Below the pieces are notes generated by a model, which did no database searches, was not told where the DNA came from, and worked only from the letters and a program-made list of their open reading frames with translations. From the NCBI GenBank assembly GCA_021209875.1, contig JAGYVD010000005.1, positions 4,502,001 to 4,566,000 on the forward strand: DNA of 64,000 nucleotides. The letters are read 5' to 3'. This stretch comes from Rosellinia necatrix. Lineage: Eukaryota > Ascomycota > Sordariomycetes > Xylariales > Xylariaceae. Positions 13,553 through 21,881 of the stretch are shown one piece after another (position 1 is the stretch's first letter; each line of letters starts with the position of its first letter). The position numbers and the translations under genes were made by a program.

Positions 13553-14162
13553 AAAGAGGCCTGGCGTTGTAGCAGTATCATGTATGCATACGAAAAGGGG
13601 GGTTGTATAGTTTGCCCAGGCCAGTCCTTGGGTCTGTTCAACAACGGTAATTTAGAGGGGCCATCTAACGTTAGGAGCGGAGTTGGTGTAGACATAGGAA
13701 AAGGAGATCGGACTGGGCCGGGCCGGGCCGGACCGGACCGGATGGCTCGGTGGTTTTTTTTTGGGGGGTTTTGCCTCAGAGTGGCATGGCAATCTGGGAC
13801 TGACAAAAAGGCATGCTTGGTGGTGGCTGGTGGTGGAGTTTCATTGATTACTTTACATAGGTTACCCTACATAGACCCTGAGAAATCAGCCAGCGTGCTC
13901 GCGGATACTTGCTTGAATTGTGTCAATGCGAGCGTGACGCAAGCGGTCGAAATGAGAGTGTGTGTGTGATTCAGTTGGTTGGGAACCATTCTGTTTTAGC
14001 TCATATCATAATAATATGCCACCAGAAGAGACATCAACACGGTTGTGATTGATCTCTAAAAAAGTCTAGTCGGCGTGATTCTTGCTACTCTAATACTTGT
14101 GTGTGTGTGTGTGTGTGTATGGCCTCAGTGTCTATGCATATGAGTCAAAGTAGACCATCGTT
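13553..14162. other. Spacer between the Cnn_1N gene and the 5S genes
   Basis: 3' flank with GGCCGG and T/G runs near 13715-13770 and a (GT)n microsatellite at about 14098-14119, ending about 50 bp before the first 5S rRNA gene. No gene seen. Confidence 0.6.
14098..14119. repeat. GT dinucleotide microsatellite
   Basis: About eleven GT repeats directly upstream of the first 5S rRNA gene. Confidence 0.9.
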
Positions 14163-14167
14163 CTTTC

Positions 14168-14286
14168 ACATACGACCATAGCCTCCAGAGAACTCGGGAT
14201 CCCGTCCGCTCTCCCATAGATAAGCTGGAGAGCGCCAGATTAGTAGTTGGGTCGGTGACGACCAGCGAATCCCTGGTGTTGTATGT
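14168..14286 (+). rRNA. 5S ribosomal RNA gene, copy 1
   Basis: A 119-nt match to the ascomycete 5S rRNA pattern. It starts ACATACGACCATAG, has the internal GGGATCCCGTCCGCTCTCCC segment, the Pol III control region around TAGTAGTTGGGTCGGTGACG, and ends ACCAGCGAATCCCTGGTGTTGTATGT. A run of nine T follows (14286-14294), a Pol III terminator. The 5' and 3' ends pair as in 5S helix I (ACATAC with GTATGT). Compared with copy 2 it differs at four positions. Fungal 5S genes are often dispersed outside the rDNA, as here. Confidence 0.95.
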
Positions 14287-14294
14287 TTTTTTTT
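14287..14294 (+). terminator. Pol III T-run terminator of 5S copy 1
   Basis: Uninterrupted T tract directly at the 3' end of the 5S gene, the usual RNA polymerase III stop signal. Confidence 0.85.
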
Positions 14295-14330
14295 CTTGTC
14301 TCCATTTCAATCGGGAAGGTTGTCGTGGGT

Positions 14331-14339
14331 ATATATAAT
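14331..14339 (+). promoter_or_regulatory. TATA-like element upstream of 5S copy 2
   Basis: TATATATAA starts 32 bp before the 5S start. Neurospora 5S genes need an upstream TATA box near -29; the function of this element is inferred from position only. Confidence 0.5.
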
Positions 14340-14362
14340 CTAAAATAACCGGCAAAGCTTTC

Positions 14363-14481
14363 ACATACGACCATAGCCTCTAGAAAACTCGGGATCCCGT
14401 CCGCTCTCCCATAGATAAGCTAGAGAGCGCCAGATCAGTAGTTGGGTCGGTGACGACCAGCGAATCCCTGGTGTTGTATGT
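14363..14481 (+). rRNA. 5S ribosomal RNA gene, copy 2
   Basis: Second 119-nt 5S gene in the same direction, 195 bp after copy 1, with a T6 terminator at 14481-14486. It differs from copy 1 by four transitions. Two of them, C to T in CCTCCAG and G to A in CTGGAG, are a matched change that keeps a helix base pair (C:G to U:A), so both copies look functional. A TATATATAA word lies about 25-32 bp upstream, where upstream TATA elements are found in Neurospora 5S genes. Confidence 0.95.
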
Positions 14482-14486
14482 TTTTT
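14482..14486 (+). terminator. Pol III T-run terminator of 5S copy 2
   Basis: T tract directly after the 5S 3' end, shorter than that of copy 1. Confidence 0.8.
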
Positions 14487-14702
14487 GCTCTTGCCCCAGA
14501 TTGTAAGGCACGACCCACCGTGTGTGGTGGTTACCTGTAACGGTGGACTCCATGTCAACTACCCGATCCATCCCATCTACAACATCGCTTTTTAATTGCT
14601 ACAGGTTCTGACTGAGAAATAGTAGGTAGTGTAGTTACTTAAAGCACGCCCTCCACCGCAGGCACACTGATTTCATAGGGATAGCTACGTGTTTTATCAA
14701 GG

Positions 14703-14835
14703 TATAACTCTGAACAGCAACGTAAAACAGAATTCAGTCCAGAGTAAGTGGTGGATGGCATACTCCGAGTCTCATTCAATATGATCGGATTCCACCTTTT
14801 TAACAACACATTGAACAGCAGATTTCAACTGCGAC
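14703..14835 (+). repeat. Upstream copy of a ~130-bp direct repeat flanking the nuclease-like gene
   Basis: This segment, starting TATAACTCTGAACAGCAA and ending near GCGAC, recurs in the same direction at 16986-17113. Shared blocks include GGCATACTCCGRGTCT, TTCAATRTGAYCGGATTCCAC and a TATAACTCTGAA start. I estimate roughly 75-80% identity by eye, with an 8-bp length difference in the middle. The two copies bracket the PD-(D/E)XK gene. Confidence 0.8.
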
Positions 14836-15386
14836 AACAGCGCTATTCAAATCATTTAGCTTCTACGTCCAATTCGTATGGCCGCCAGATTAGTAGTAGT
14901 TGTTTCTACACCCTGACCCCCAACAGCGATGCCCCACACATCAGCACCGGTCGCTCTCGCGGCTATACAAAAAGGTAAGGATTCCCAGAATAAGTCCGCC
15001 GCATTTGTCCTACTTCTGCTCTTGACATTCTATGCTATCATTCACATCATCGATTCTGTCTACACACGACGTTAGGCTTCCTGTTTCAACAAGTTCCTCA
15101 CTAACACAAGAGCAAAATACAGTGGGCTCGGCCCAATGGCAGCTGCGAATGCCGGATTATGTAATGAACAATAACGTGTTGTTGGGTCAACTAGGGAGAC
15201 CGTTGACCCGCGGGACTAGACCTACTCCCAACCCCACCCCCCCTAGTATAGACGCTAAAACACTACTACTACTACTGCTAGTACCTCCACATTGTACCGT
15301 ATCCGATGCGATAGAGCTACAACATCAGAGCTACGGTATAAAGGCACAACATAGAGCTACAGCATAGAGCTACAACGTGCTCAGTT
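14836..15386. other. Leader region of the nuclease-like gene
   Basis: No separate gene seen. It contains an ACT/CTA-rich tract near 15258-15285 and several copies of an ATAGAGCTACAAC-like word at about 15311-15377, just before the start codon. A TATAAA word lies at about 15336. Confidence 0.5.
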
Positions 15387-16852
15387 ATGAATAACAGAGA
15401 GCCTATTATCTCTTGGATTCGGGGTTTACCTGAGTATACGACATGCCGTCCAACAGGGCCAACAAAACGCAATCTCGTACACCAGGGGCCACAACTGGCT
15501 AGCCCTCCGGTGTCGCTCAAACCCGGTGACGAGAACAACTTGGCATCGACACCGAAAAGAAGGCGCTTGGAAGGTTCCGACGACGGCTCAGATCTAGACG
15601 AGACGCCTCGTGCCTTCGCGGACGATATTCCCTCCCTTTCCGATGCAAGCTCTGTAACTGTAACCTCGAGAAAATCACGAAGATCAGGGAGATCAGGAAG
15701 CTCAGGAAGCTCAGGAAGCTCAGGAACCCCTTCGCCTACGAAAGAATTAGCATTACTACGACTGGCTGGGGAATTGGAAATCAAAGCCCTCAATGTTGAT
15801 CGCTTTCCCAAAGTAGCGGGGTCCGACGATTTGCTTGAATCTATGGTAGAGATTGGACGCGGTCTGAACATTCTACCGTATCGCATGAAGTCTACCATCG
15901 AAAAGGCTATTTGTTTAGGAGGATTGGCTATGCAGTGGAGAAGCACGTTCCAGTCTCCCGAAATAGTCGATGATTTACCGGGTTGTATCCCTAGCTTCGA
16001 AGAGGTAGACGGCGTGGTTCAATGGGCAGAGCTGTGCCAAGAGGACGAATGCGAGGAAGCCGCATGGAACCACGACGTCCATGTAGCCTTGCTGAGAAAA
16101 GTTTTTGGAGGCGCTGAGCAGGAAATAAATGCTATGCTCTGGTACGTATTGCTGCCCCCCCACCCCCTCCCCCTCCTCCTCCCCCTCTCTTTCTTCTAAA
16201 CATTTCCACTATATTTTGATGCTTATTTATCTTATTAATTAATTCTAGCACTACTGCCCGTCCGTCTAAGTATTTTAAGCCTGCTGCGTCTACGTCTACC
16301 GGCCAGTTGATCGACATTTGTATATATAACTCCGTTGAACGGGACGAAGGTCTAATGGAAAAAATAAACCGATTCCGCAGGAGTTTTCAAACCAACAACA
16401 GTATTAATCATACCGACTATAACCCCTTACGCACACGGCCTCTCTTGTTAAGTATCGAGACTAAACGGCCCGATACTGGCAACAATAAGGCCCAGCTACG
16501 GATTGGAGTCTGGTACTCTACGCAATGGTCCTTTCTTCGATGGGCCGTCGGTCAAAGGCTTAAGGAAAGAGCCAAACTCGAGGCGGATAAGACCACGACC
16601 GAAGTCGAGACGGATACGCTTGCTTGTTTAGCGAAACTTGGATTTATTCCAGGTATTGTCGTGCGCGGACATCGATGGTGCCTAGTGCTTTCCACTTACG
16701 ACGGTAAGAAAACAACGTTATGGGAGGAGCACCAGTTTGGCACTACGTCGTCTTCTTTTGGCGCATTCTGTGCGATTGCCGGCATACGAAGGTTAACTGC
16801 GTGGGCGACGAATCATTACTGGCCGTGGTTCGAGAAGAATATCCTAGATTAA
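15387..16852 (+). CDS. Fungal PD-(D/E)XK nuclease-like domain protein
   Basis: Two exons, 15387-16141 and 16249-16852, with a 107-bp intron (GTACGT...TTCTAG); predicted 452 aa. The N-terminal ~110 residues are polar and disordered, with a basic KRRR patch and an RSGSSGSSGSSGT repeat. The C-terminal part carries the PD-(D/E)XK fold signature: Asp274 in GQLIDICIY, then Glu322 and Lys324 in LLLSIETKRP. A helical domain and a conserved-looking tail follow (GLIPGIVV-like FIPGIVVRGHRW, then WATNHYWPWFEKN). This matches a large, poorly understood family of fungal nuclease-like proteins, often multicopy. No targeted DNA or RNA is known to me. The frame is intact and the active-site triad is present, so it may be active. 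It lies 0.9 kb after two 5S genes and inside direct repeats, which hints at mobility or local duplication. Confidence 0.82.
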
Positions 16853-16985
16853 TGTTTTAGACACGCAAGGAGAATCGGCTGTCCTGCGTGTTAACCAGCA
16901 AGCTAAACTGTCATGCTAACATGTGTATGTTTAATATATGAGTGAAACAAAAACGTAAAAAAGCAGGTCTATTTTACCCTACACT

Positions 16986-17113
16986 TATAACTCTGAATAG
17001 CAAACGCGAAACAGCATTCAGTTTACAGTCCTTGGCATACTCCGGGTCTATTTCAATGTGACCGGATTCCACACCCTTTGCAACAGCATATTCGAATTGA
17101 ATATGGCTCCGAC
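16986..17113 (+). repeat. Downstream copy of the ~130-bp direct repeat
   Basis: Same direction as the copy at 14703-14835. It starts about 130 bp after the stop codon of the nuclease-like gene and runs directly into a 5S-derived 3' end. The two copies are 2.28 kb apart, start to start. Confidence 0.8.
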
Positions 17114-17148
17114 ATCCAATCCCCCTGGTGTTGTACTTTTTTTTTTTT
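17111..17148 (+). pseudogene. 3' fragment of a 5S rRNA gene
   Basis: GACATCCAATCCCCCTGGTGTTGTAC plus a T12 run resembles the last ~30 nt of the intact 5S genes (GACCAGCGAATCCCTGGTGTTGTATG) and their terminator. The 5' three quarters are missing, so this is a remnant fused to the direct repeat. Short length limits certainty. Confidence 0.6.
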
Positions 17149-17708
17149 AAGCACTTGTATACACTTATAGGTATACCATTTGTTAATAAGAATTTTTGGT
17201 TACGAAACCTTTCAAATCGCCTTATTGCCACGGGGCCTATCCTATATATCGCAATAGTTATATTATATATTATAGTGAGTGTTGTAGATACGCTGGCGAT
17301 CTAGTACCTAATTAACATGGGCGTCCACCGTAGTAGGTAACCACTCGACACTGTGGGTCGTACCTCTTAGGGAATAGGTACCACCGGGAGCTTTGTTATT
17401 AGTTACTAGGTAACTTACCCCCCGATTAGGTAGAATTCTATATTTAGGAAGCATACACTTACGTAACCTCAGTTTCCCCTAATATCGCGTCAACCATCTC
17501 GAAACGAAAGATTCTATCTTGCGAACACAAACACGGTTTTCTTGTTATCTGCCCCTTTTTTTTTTTTTTTCATTAGATAAGTCACTAATTGCGCATTGTA
17601 CTGCAATCATTACTGTGTATAGATCAAACCGTGGCAACGTCATTATCGCACGCACAGTGTTCTCTCAAACCACAAGCAAAAACACCATATTTTGAATAAA
17701 TTCTCGTG

Positions 17709-18177
17709 ATGGTCAAGAGGCCTACACGCCCTAGCAGATCAACGGCTGCAGATGGCCCTGCGAGTCGTCGGCGTAGTGCAAGGCATGCGACGCTAGAAGT
17801 AGACGAGGTAATTGAAAAGCGAGAGATGAAAGAGGAGGATGCAGCAGAAGAGACGCCACCCAAAGGCAGTCTTCAGAAGAGGAGAAGACCGACAGACTCG
17901 CTACCTGCTACGGAGCTTCGACGGAGCAAGAGAGTCAAGCTCAGTAGTGGTGGTGATGGTGGTGGTAGTGGAGGTGGCGGCGGCGCCCCGGGACAAGATA
18001 GGCAGTTGAACGGAGAGGTGAAGGTGACAAAGGGGATGAAGGGGAAGACAGTCAATATGAAAACGATGAAGATCGAAAAGATCAAGTCTAAAACAAAAGG
18101 AGACGGATCGTCAACGGCCCAAACAGAGTCAGAGGAGATAGGCGCCAGCGGCAGCGCGCGCAAGACCAAGGCCTCAT

Positions 18178-18239
<62 letters not shown>

Positions 18240-19398
18240 GCCCTCCAAGCCAAGAAGCTGAAATCGTACGCGCAGTTCGCGGCAGCGCACCAATCGCCCT
18301 ACCCGGCCTTCGCGCGGCCGACGGCGGCGGAGTGCGAGGCGGCGCACCGGATCCTGGTGTCGATCCACGGCGAGGCGCGGCGGCCGCCCGAGGGAGAAGG
18401 CGGGCGCGGGACGGCGGCGCCGGAGGCCCGGGCGGGCTGCGGGGAGTCGACGTCGGTGCTCGACGCGCTGGTGCGCACGATCCTGTCGCAGAACACGAGC
18501 GACGGCAACAGCGCGCGCGCGAAGCTGTCCATGGACCGCGCCTACGGCCCGCCCCCGGCCGCCTGGGGCGCCATCGCCGCCGCGGGGCCCGCGCCTGGAG
18601 GCCGCCATCGCGTGCGGCGGCCTCGCCGGCGTCAAGTCGCGCGCCATCGTCGGCGTGCTGGAGCAGGTGCACGCGCGGTACGGCGAGTACAGCCTGGATC
18701 ATCTGTTCGACAAGAAACAAACCCCCCCTTCCAACGACGATGCCGACGACGCCGACGACGCTAACAACGCCGACGCCAATAACGCCGATGTCGACGCCGA
18801 CGCCGACGGCGAGGCGATGCGCGAGCTCCTCTCGTTCCGCGGCGTCGGCCCCAAGACGGCGAGCTGCGTGCTCCTCTTCTGCCTGCGGCGCCCCTCCTTC
18901 GCCGTCGACACCCACGTCCACCGGCTGAGCGGCCTCCTGGGCTGGCGGCCCGCCGCCGCCACCCGCGACCTGACGCACGCCCACCTCGACGCCCGCGTCC
19001 CCGACCGCCTCAAGTACGCGCTGCACGTGCTCTTCGTCCGCCACGGCCGCAGCTGCGCCGAGTGCCGCGCCGGCGGCGGTGGCGCCGGCGGTGGCGGGGG
19101 GAAGAGCCTGGGCCGCCGCTGTGCGCTGCGGAGGGCGTTTGCCGGTGGGAAGTATGTCGGGATGGAGGAGAAGGAGGAGGAGGAGGAGGAGGAGGTTGTT
19201 GAGGGGGGGGTCAAGGGAGAGGAAGGGGACGAGGGAGTCGAGGAAGGGGAAGAAAAGGGCGAACAACGGAAAGACGCGGATAAAGAGAAAAAAGAGGAGA
19301 ATGAAGAAGGGAAGTGGGAGGACGAAGAGGGGCAGCAGCTGATTAAGGTCGAGGAAGATCTCGACGGTGGTGTTGGTGATAATGGCGTGAAGGCGTGA
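17709..19398 (+). CDS. HhH-GPD base-excision DNA glycosylase, frameshifted
   Basis: The start is the ATG at 17709. The N-terminus is a basic, low-complexity tail with S5A11-type runs coded by CAT and AGC repeats (about residues 155-180). From about residue 187 the protein matches fungal endonuclease III-like glycosylases: YAQFAA...PYPAF, then LDALVRTILSQNTSDGNSARAK. Downstream, in another frame, come LSFRGVGPKTASCVLLFCL (helix-hairpin-helix with the candidate catalytic Lys) and FAVDTHVHRLSGLLGW (catalytic Asp), then a CAEC...C cluster. The two halves sit in different frames: frame 0 to about 18590, then +1 up to the stop at 19396-19398. Homology runs straight through, so a 2-bp loss in GCGC-rich sequence fits better than an intron. 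It may be a true mutation or an assembly error. The tail is Glu/Lys-rich. Confidence 0.8.
18175..18240. repeat. CAT/AGC trinucleotide repeats in the glycosylase gene
   Basis: In-frame (TCA)n then (GCA)n/(ACA)n runs encode polySer and polyAla/Thr in the disordered N-terminal tail. Confidence 0.85.
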
Positions 19399-19416
19399 AG
19401 GCGTGAAGGCGTGAAG
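19385..19416. repeat. 8-bp tandem repeat over the stop codon
   Basis: Four perfect units of GCGTGAAG; the glycosylase stop TGA falls in the second unit. As the unit is not a multiple of three, each copy is read in a different frame. Confidence 0.85.
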
Positions 19417-20281
19417 GGATAGATGAGGGAAGGGCGGTGGTATGTATTTATATCATGCACATGCTGACAGCCATTTTTGGCATGGGCTGCGGAGTTTCAC
19501 TCTCGCCCTTTTTGTACCATTACTGTAATCAACTATCGACGGGTTCGGTTGGAAGGCGAGGAAATATGGGACGTATATTTCATAAGGTTGTCTTGTTGCT
19601 CGGAGTATATTGGGGGATGTTCTGTTATAAGCATCCTCAGGCCGCAAAATGTATTCTACCTAGATACTATTCACTCATTCTTTAATAACTTGTTGTATTC
19701 AGCTACGAAGAGAATACTCAAATCAATAACGTGACGGGGGACAGTTGAACTCCTAGAGGCAGATTAAAGAAATATTATCGTTAACTTAAACTGTAGATGA
19801 ACACTGTTCTTGTATAACTGGCCTCTCGATTAAATCTCCGCGTTCAAAGCACAACTACCTCGCCTACTCCAGCCACGAAAACGGGTTAACTGTTGACAAC
19901 CCAAAATACAGTCTGCCTCATACCCCATGCGCATGCATCCAGTGTCATACAAGCGATAAAGGGACAACGCATGTGGGATTATCATGAGGAGGCTATTACC
20001 CACCAGGTTTGTGTGATAGTCGTCGGCTGCCTTCCCCACAGCTGCCCCGATCAACTACAATTAGGCTTTTGGGTTCGAGTTCATGTTGGCGTATATAATA
20101 CGGTAATGTTACAGCCATCCTATTTCAGGGTGGCATAATCATCAAGCTCCGTCAGCACACCAAACGACTTACTTACGAATCCGTTTCCAAGCCGTGGCGC
20201 ATCATAAGTGGTCATTGCTATTGCAAACTTCGCTCCCTGGATAACGAGCCCCCTATCACGGGAGTTGGTTGGAGAAAGTCT
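19399..20281. other. Convergent spacer between glycosylase and btn1
   Basis: 3' flanks of two genes pointing toward each other. AT-rich in part; no gene, tRNA or clear repeat seen. Confidence 0.55.
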
Positions 20282-21881
20282 TTAGCCGACTTTGATTTTC
20301 TTACACCAATCCCTCCCGTGCTGGACCTGGTAGTTGCAAAGCCAGACCTCCATGGCCATACTCACGAACCCCGCGACGCAGATGCCAGCGCTATCGCTCA
20401 CGCTCGTCGCGCCTAGGCTGAACTCTCTGTCCTCGAAGGGGACGGACTCCATGATCGCGGCGAACGTGTTGACGTACACACCACCCCCCAGTAAACCCTC
20501 CCAGAAGACGACGATGAACACAAGGTACACGTTGGGGATGAAATTAAACAGGGAGTGGAGCGTCAGCAGCGCCAGGTTTCCAACCTGGAGGAGACAGAGG
20601 AGATAGAGCTGGCGAAATCGGAGGAAGGCGATAGACGAGCGGGAGATGAAGACACCGAGCTGGTAGAGAAAGCCGTACATTGGGTAAAAGTCCCGTAGCT
20701 CGTTGAAAGGCGACGACTCTAGCGGGAAAAGGACTATAGCACCCACGGTTAGTTATTTCGATTGTGTAAGTCCACCTTATCCACAACATGGTAGCCTTCG
20801 ATGTGATGCCAACATGGGGAACTAAATGCCTCCCGGCTCTACTTACGCGTTGGTGATACACCTTGGTTGATGATATACTCGGCTACATAAACCAAGAACA
20901 GTGGGAGCATGAAAGGAAAGAAGAGGGACTGCGCGCGGCTAAGATTAGCTACAATCCTCGACCACGAGTCTTCCTTAGGACTAGAAGTTGCGGCCAAAGA
21001 AACAGCAGGAGTTGGACCGAGAAGACTGGAGGCGGCATCGGCCGTCGGCGCATCCTGGCCCGGTTGGTGCTCGGCCTCTTCCGAGTCGTGGAGGGGCTGA
21101 TACCCTCCGGCCTTTGCCGCCTCCCGGAGGGGTCTCCCCGGAAGCACAAGGAAGAAGCTGACGAGCATGATGACCGGGAGATAGGCAGAGGCCAAGAGGC
21201 TGTTCTTGACGCTGAATCCGAGCCAGTCGGTCAACAGAACGTACAGCCCGGCGCCGACCAGCCCAGCGGCACCCGTGCCGCTGCCCCACGCGGCGAGGCT
21301 CAGGTGGCCGTAGTAATGGGTGAGGCCTAAGAAGCTGAGCTCACCGCCGCCGCTGGCGAAGCTCGCCAACATGACCCCGACCATCTTGGTCCCGACGGAC
21401 TTATCGGGCGGCGTGAACGCGATCATGAGCATGCCGACGGACGAGATGACGGCGAAGAGGATGATCCGGACCGAGTAGGGCACCCGGTGGATGAAGTACG
21501 GGGCGATCAGCTTGACCGAGAACGAGGGCAAGATGTTCGCAAGGAGGACGAGGCCCTTTGGCACCTCGGAGCCGACAAGGTCCTGTGCGGCAGAGAGGAT
21601 GATGACGTAGAGAACATTGTTGATCAGCCCTTTTCGACGGCGGAGAAAGAAGCGTGTTAGTGACGGGTGGCCTGACGGCGACGGGCAGGCGGGCCTGACG
21701 GGCGACTTGGCTAGTGGGAAGAAGACATCATACCGAAGAGCCAAAAGGCCACGAGCACGGCGGCATCGGAATTCCGGAATACGGAGGCCAGGCGGGCCTT
21801 GTAGAGAGCCCAGGACGCAGACTGAGAGCCCGGCATCGGGAGCAGGCCCGACGATGACGGGGAGCGGATTGCGCTGGACAT
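20282..21881 (-). CDS. btn1: Battenin/CLN3 homologue Btn1, vacuolar membrane protein
   Basis: Three exons on the minus strand: 21881-21734, 21629-20847 and 20733-20282, with introns of 104 bp (GTATGA...AAAAG) and 113 bp (GTAAGT...TATAG); predicted 460 aa. Btn1 is a multi-pass vacuolar/endosomal membrane protein linked to vacuolar pH and amino-acid homeostasis; its human relative is the Batten-disease protein CLN3. Visible family blocks are [20 protein letters not shown] at the first splice, the LASGGGE-like [32 protein letters not shown], and [11 protein letters not shown] joined to [10 protein letters not shown] across intron 2. About ten hydrophobic segments are evident, with a polar loop around residues 220-270. 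A GTG 30 bp further out is in frame, but the ATG at 21881 is the better start. Confidence in identity is high. Confidence 0.92.

Larger units (their letters stand above)
16853..17708. other. AT-rich flank between the nuclease-like and glycosylase genes
   Basis: Beyond the downstream direct repeat and the 5S scrap, this stretch is AT-rich (for example TTATATTATATATTATAG near 17260) with a T14 run near 17556-17570. No gene seen. The final part is the leader of the glycosylase gene. Confidence 0.55.

Noticed and set aside
14163..14500. RIP-mutated repeat as the explanation of the tandem pair
   Set aside because: The units are 5S rRNA genes, and two of the four differences preserve a helix pair.
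14125..14571. Minus-strand open frames with the shared peptide NTRDSLVVTDPTT
   Set aside because: They are the reverse strand of the two 5S rRNA genes, which also explains the repeat.
18088..19266. 392-codon open frame antisense to the glycosylase
   Set aside because: PolyLeu and Arg/Ala-rich shadow of a GC-rich gene; the sense strand has the conserved motifs.
20070..20090. GGTTCGAGTTC, like a tRNA B box
   Set aside because: No matching A box or acceptor stem.
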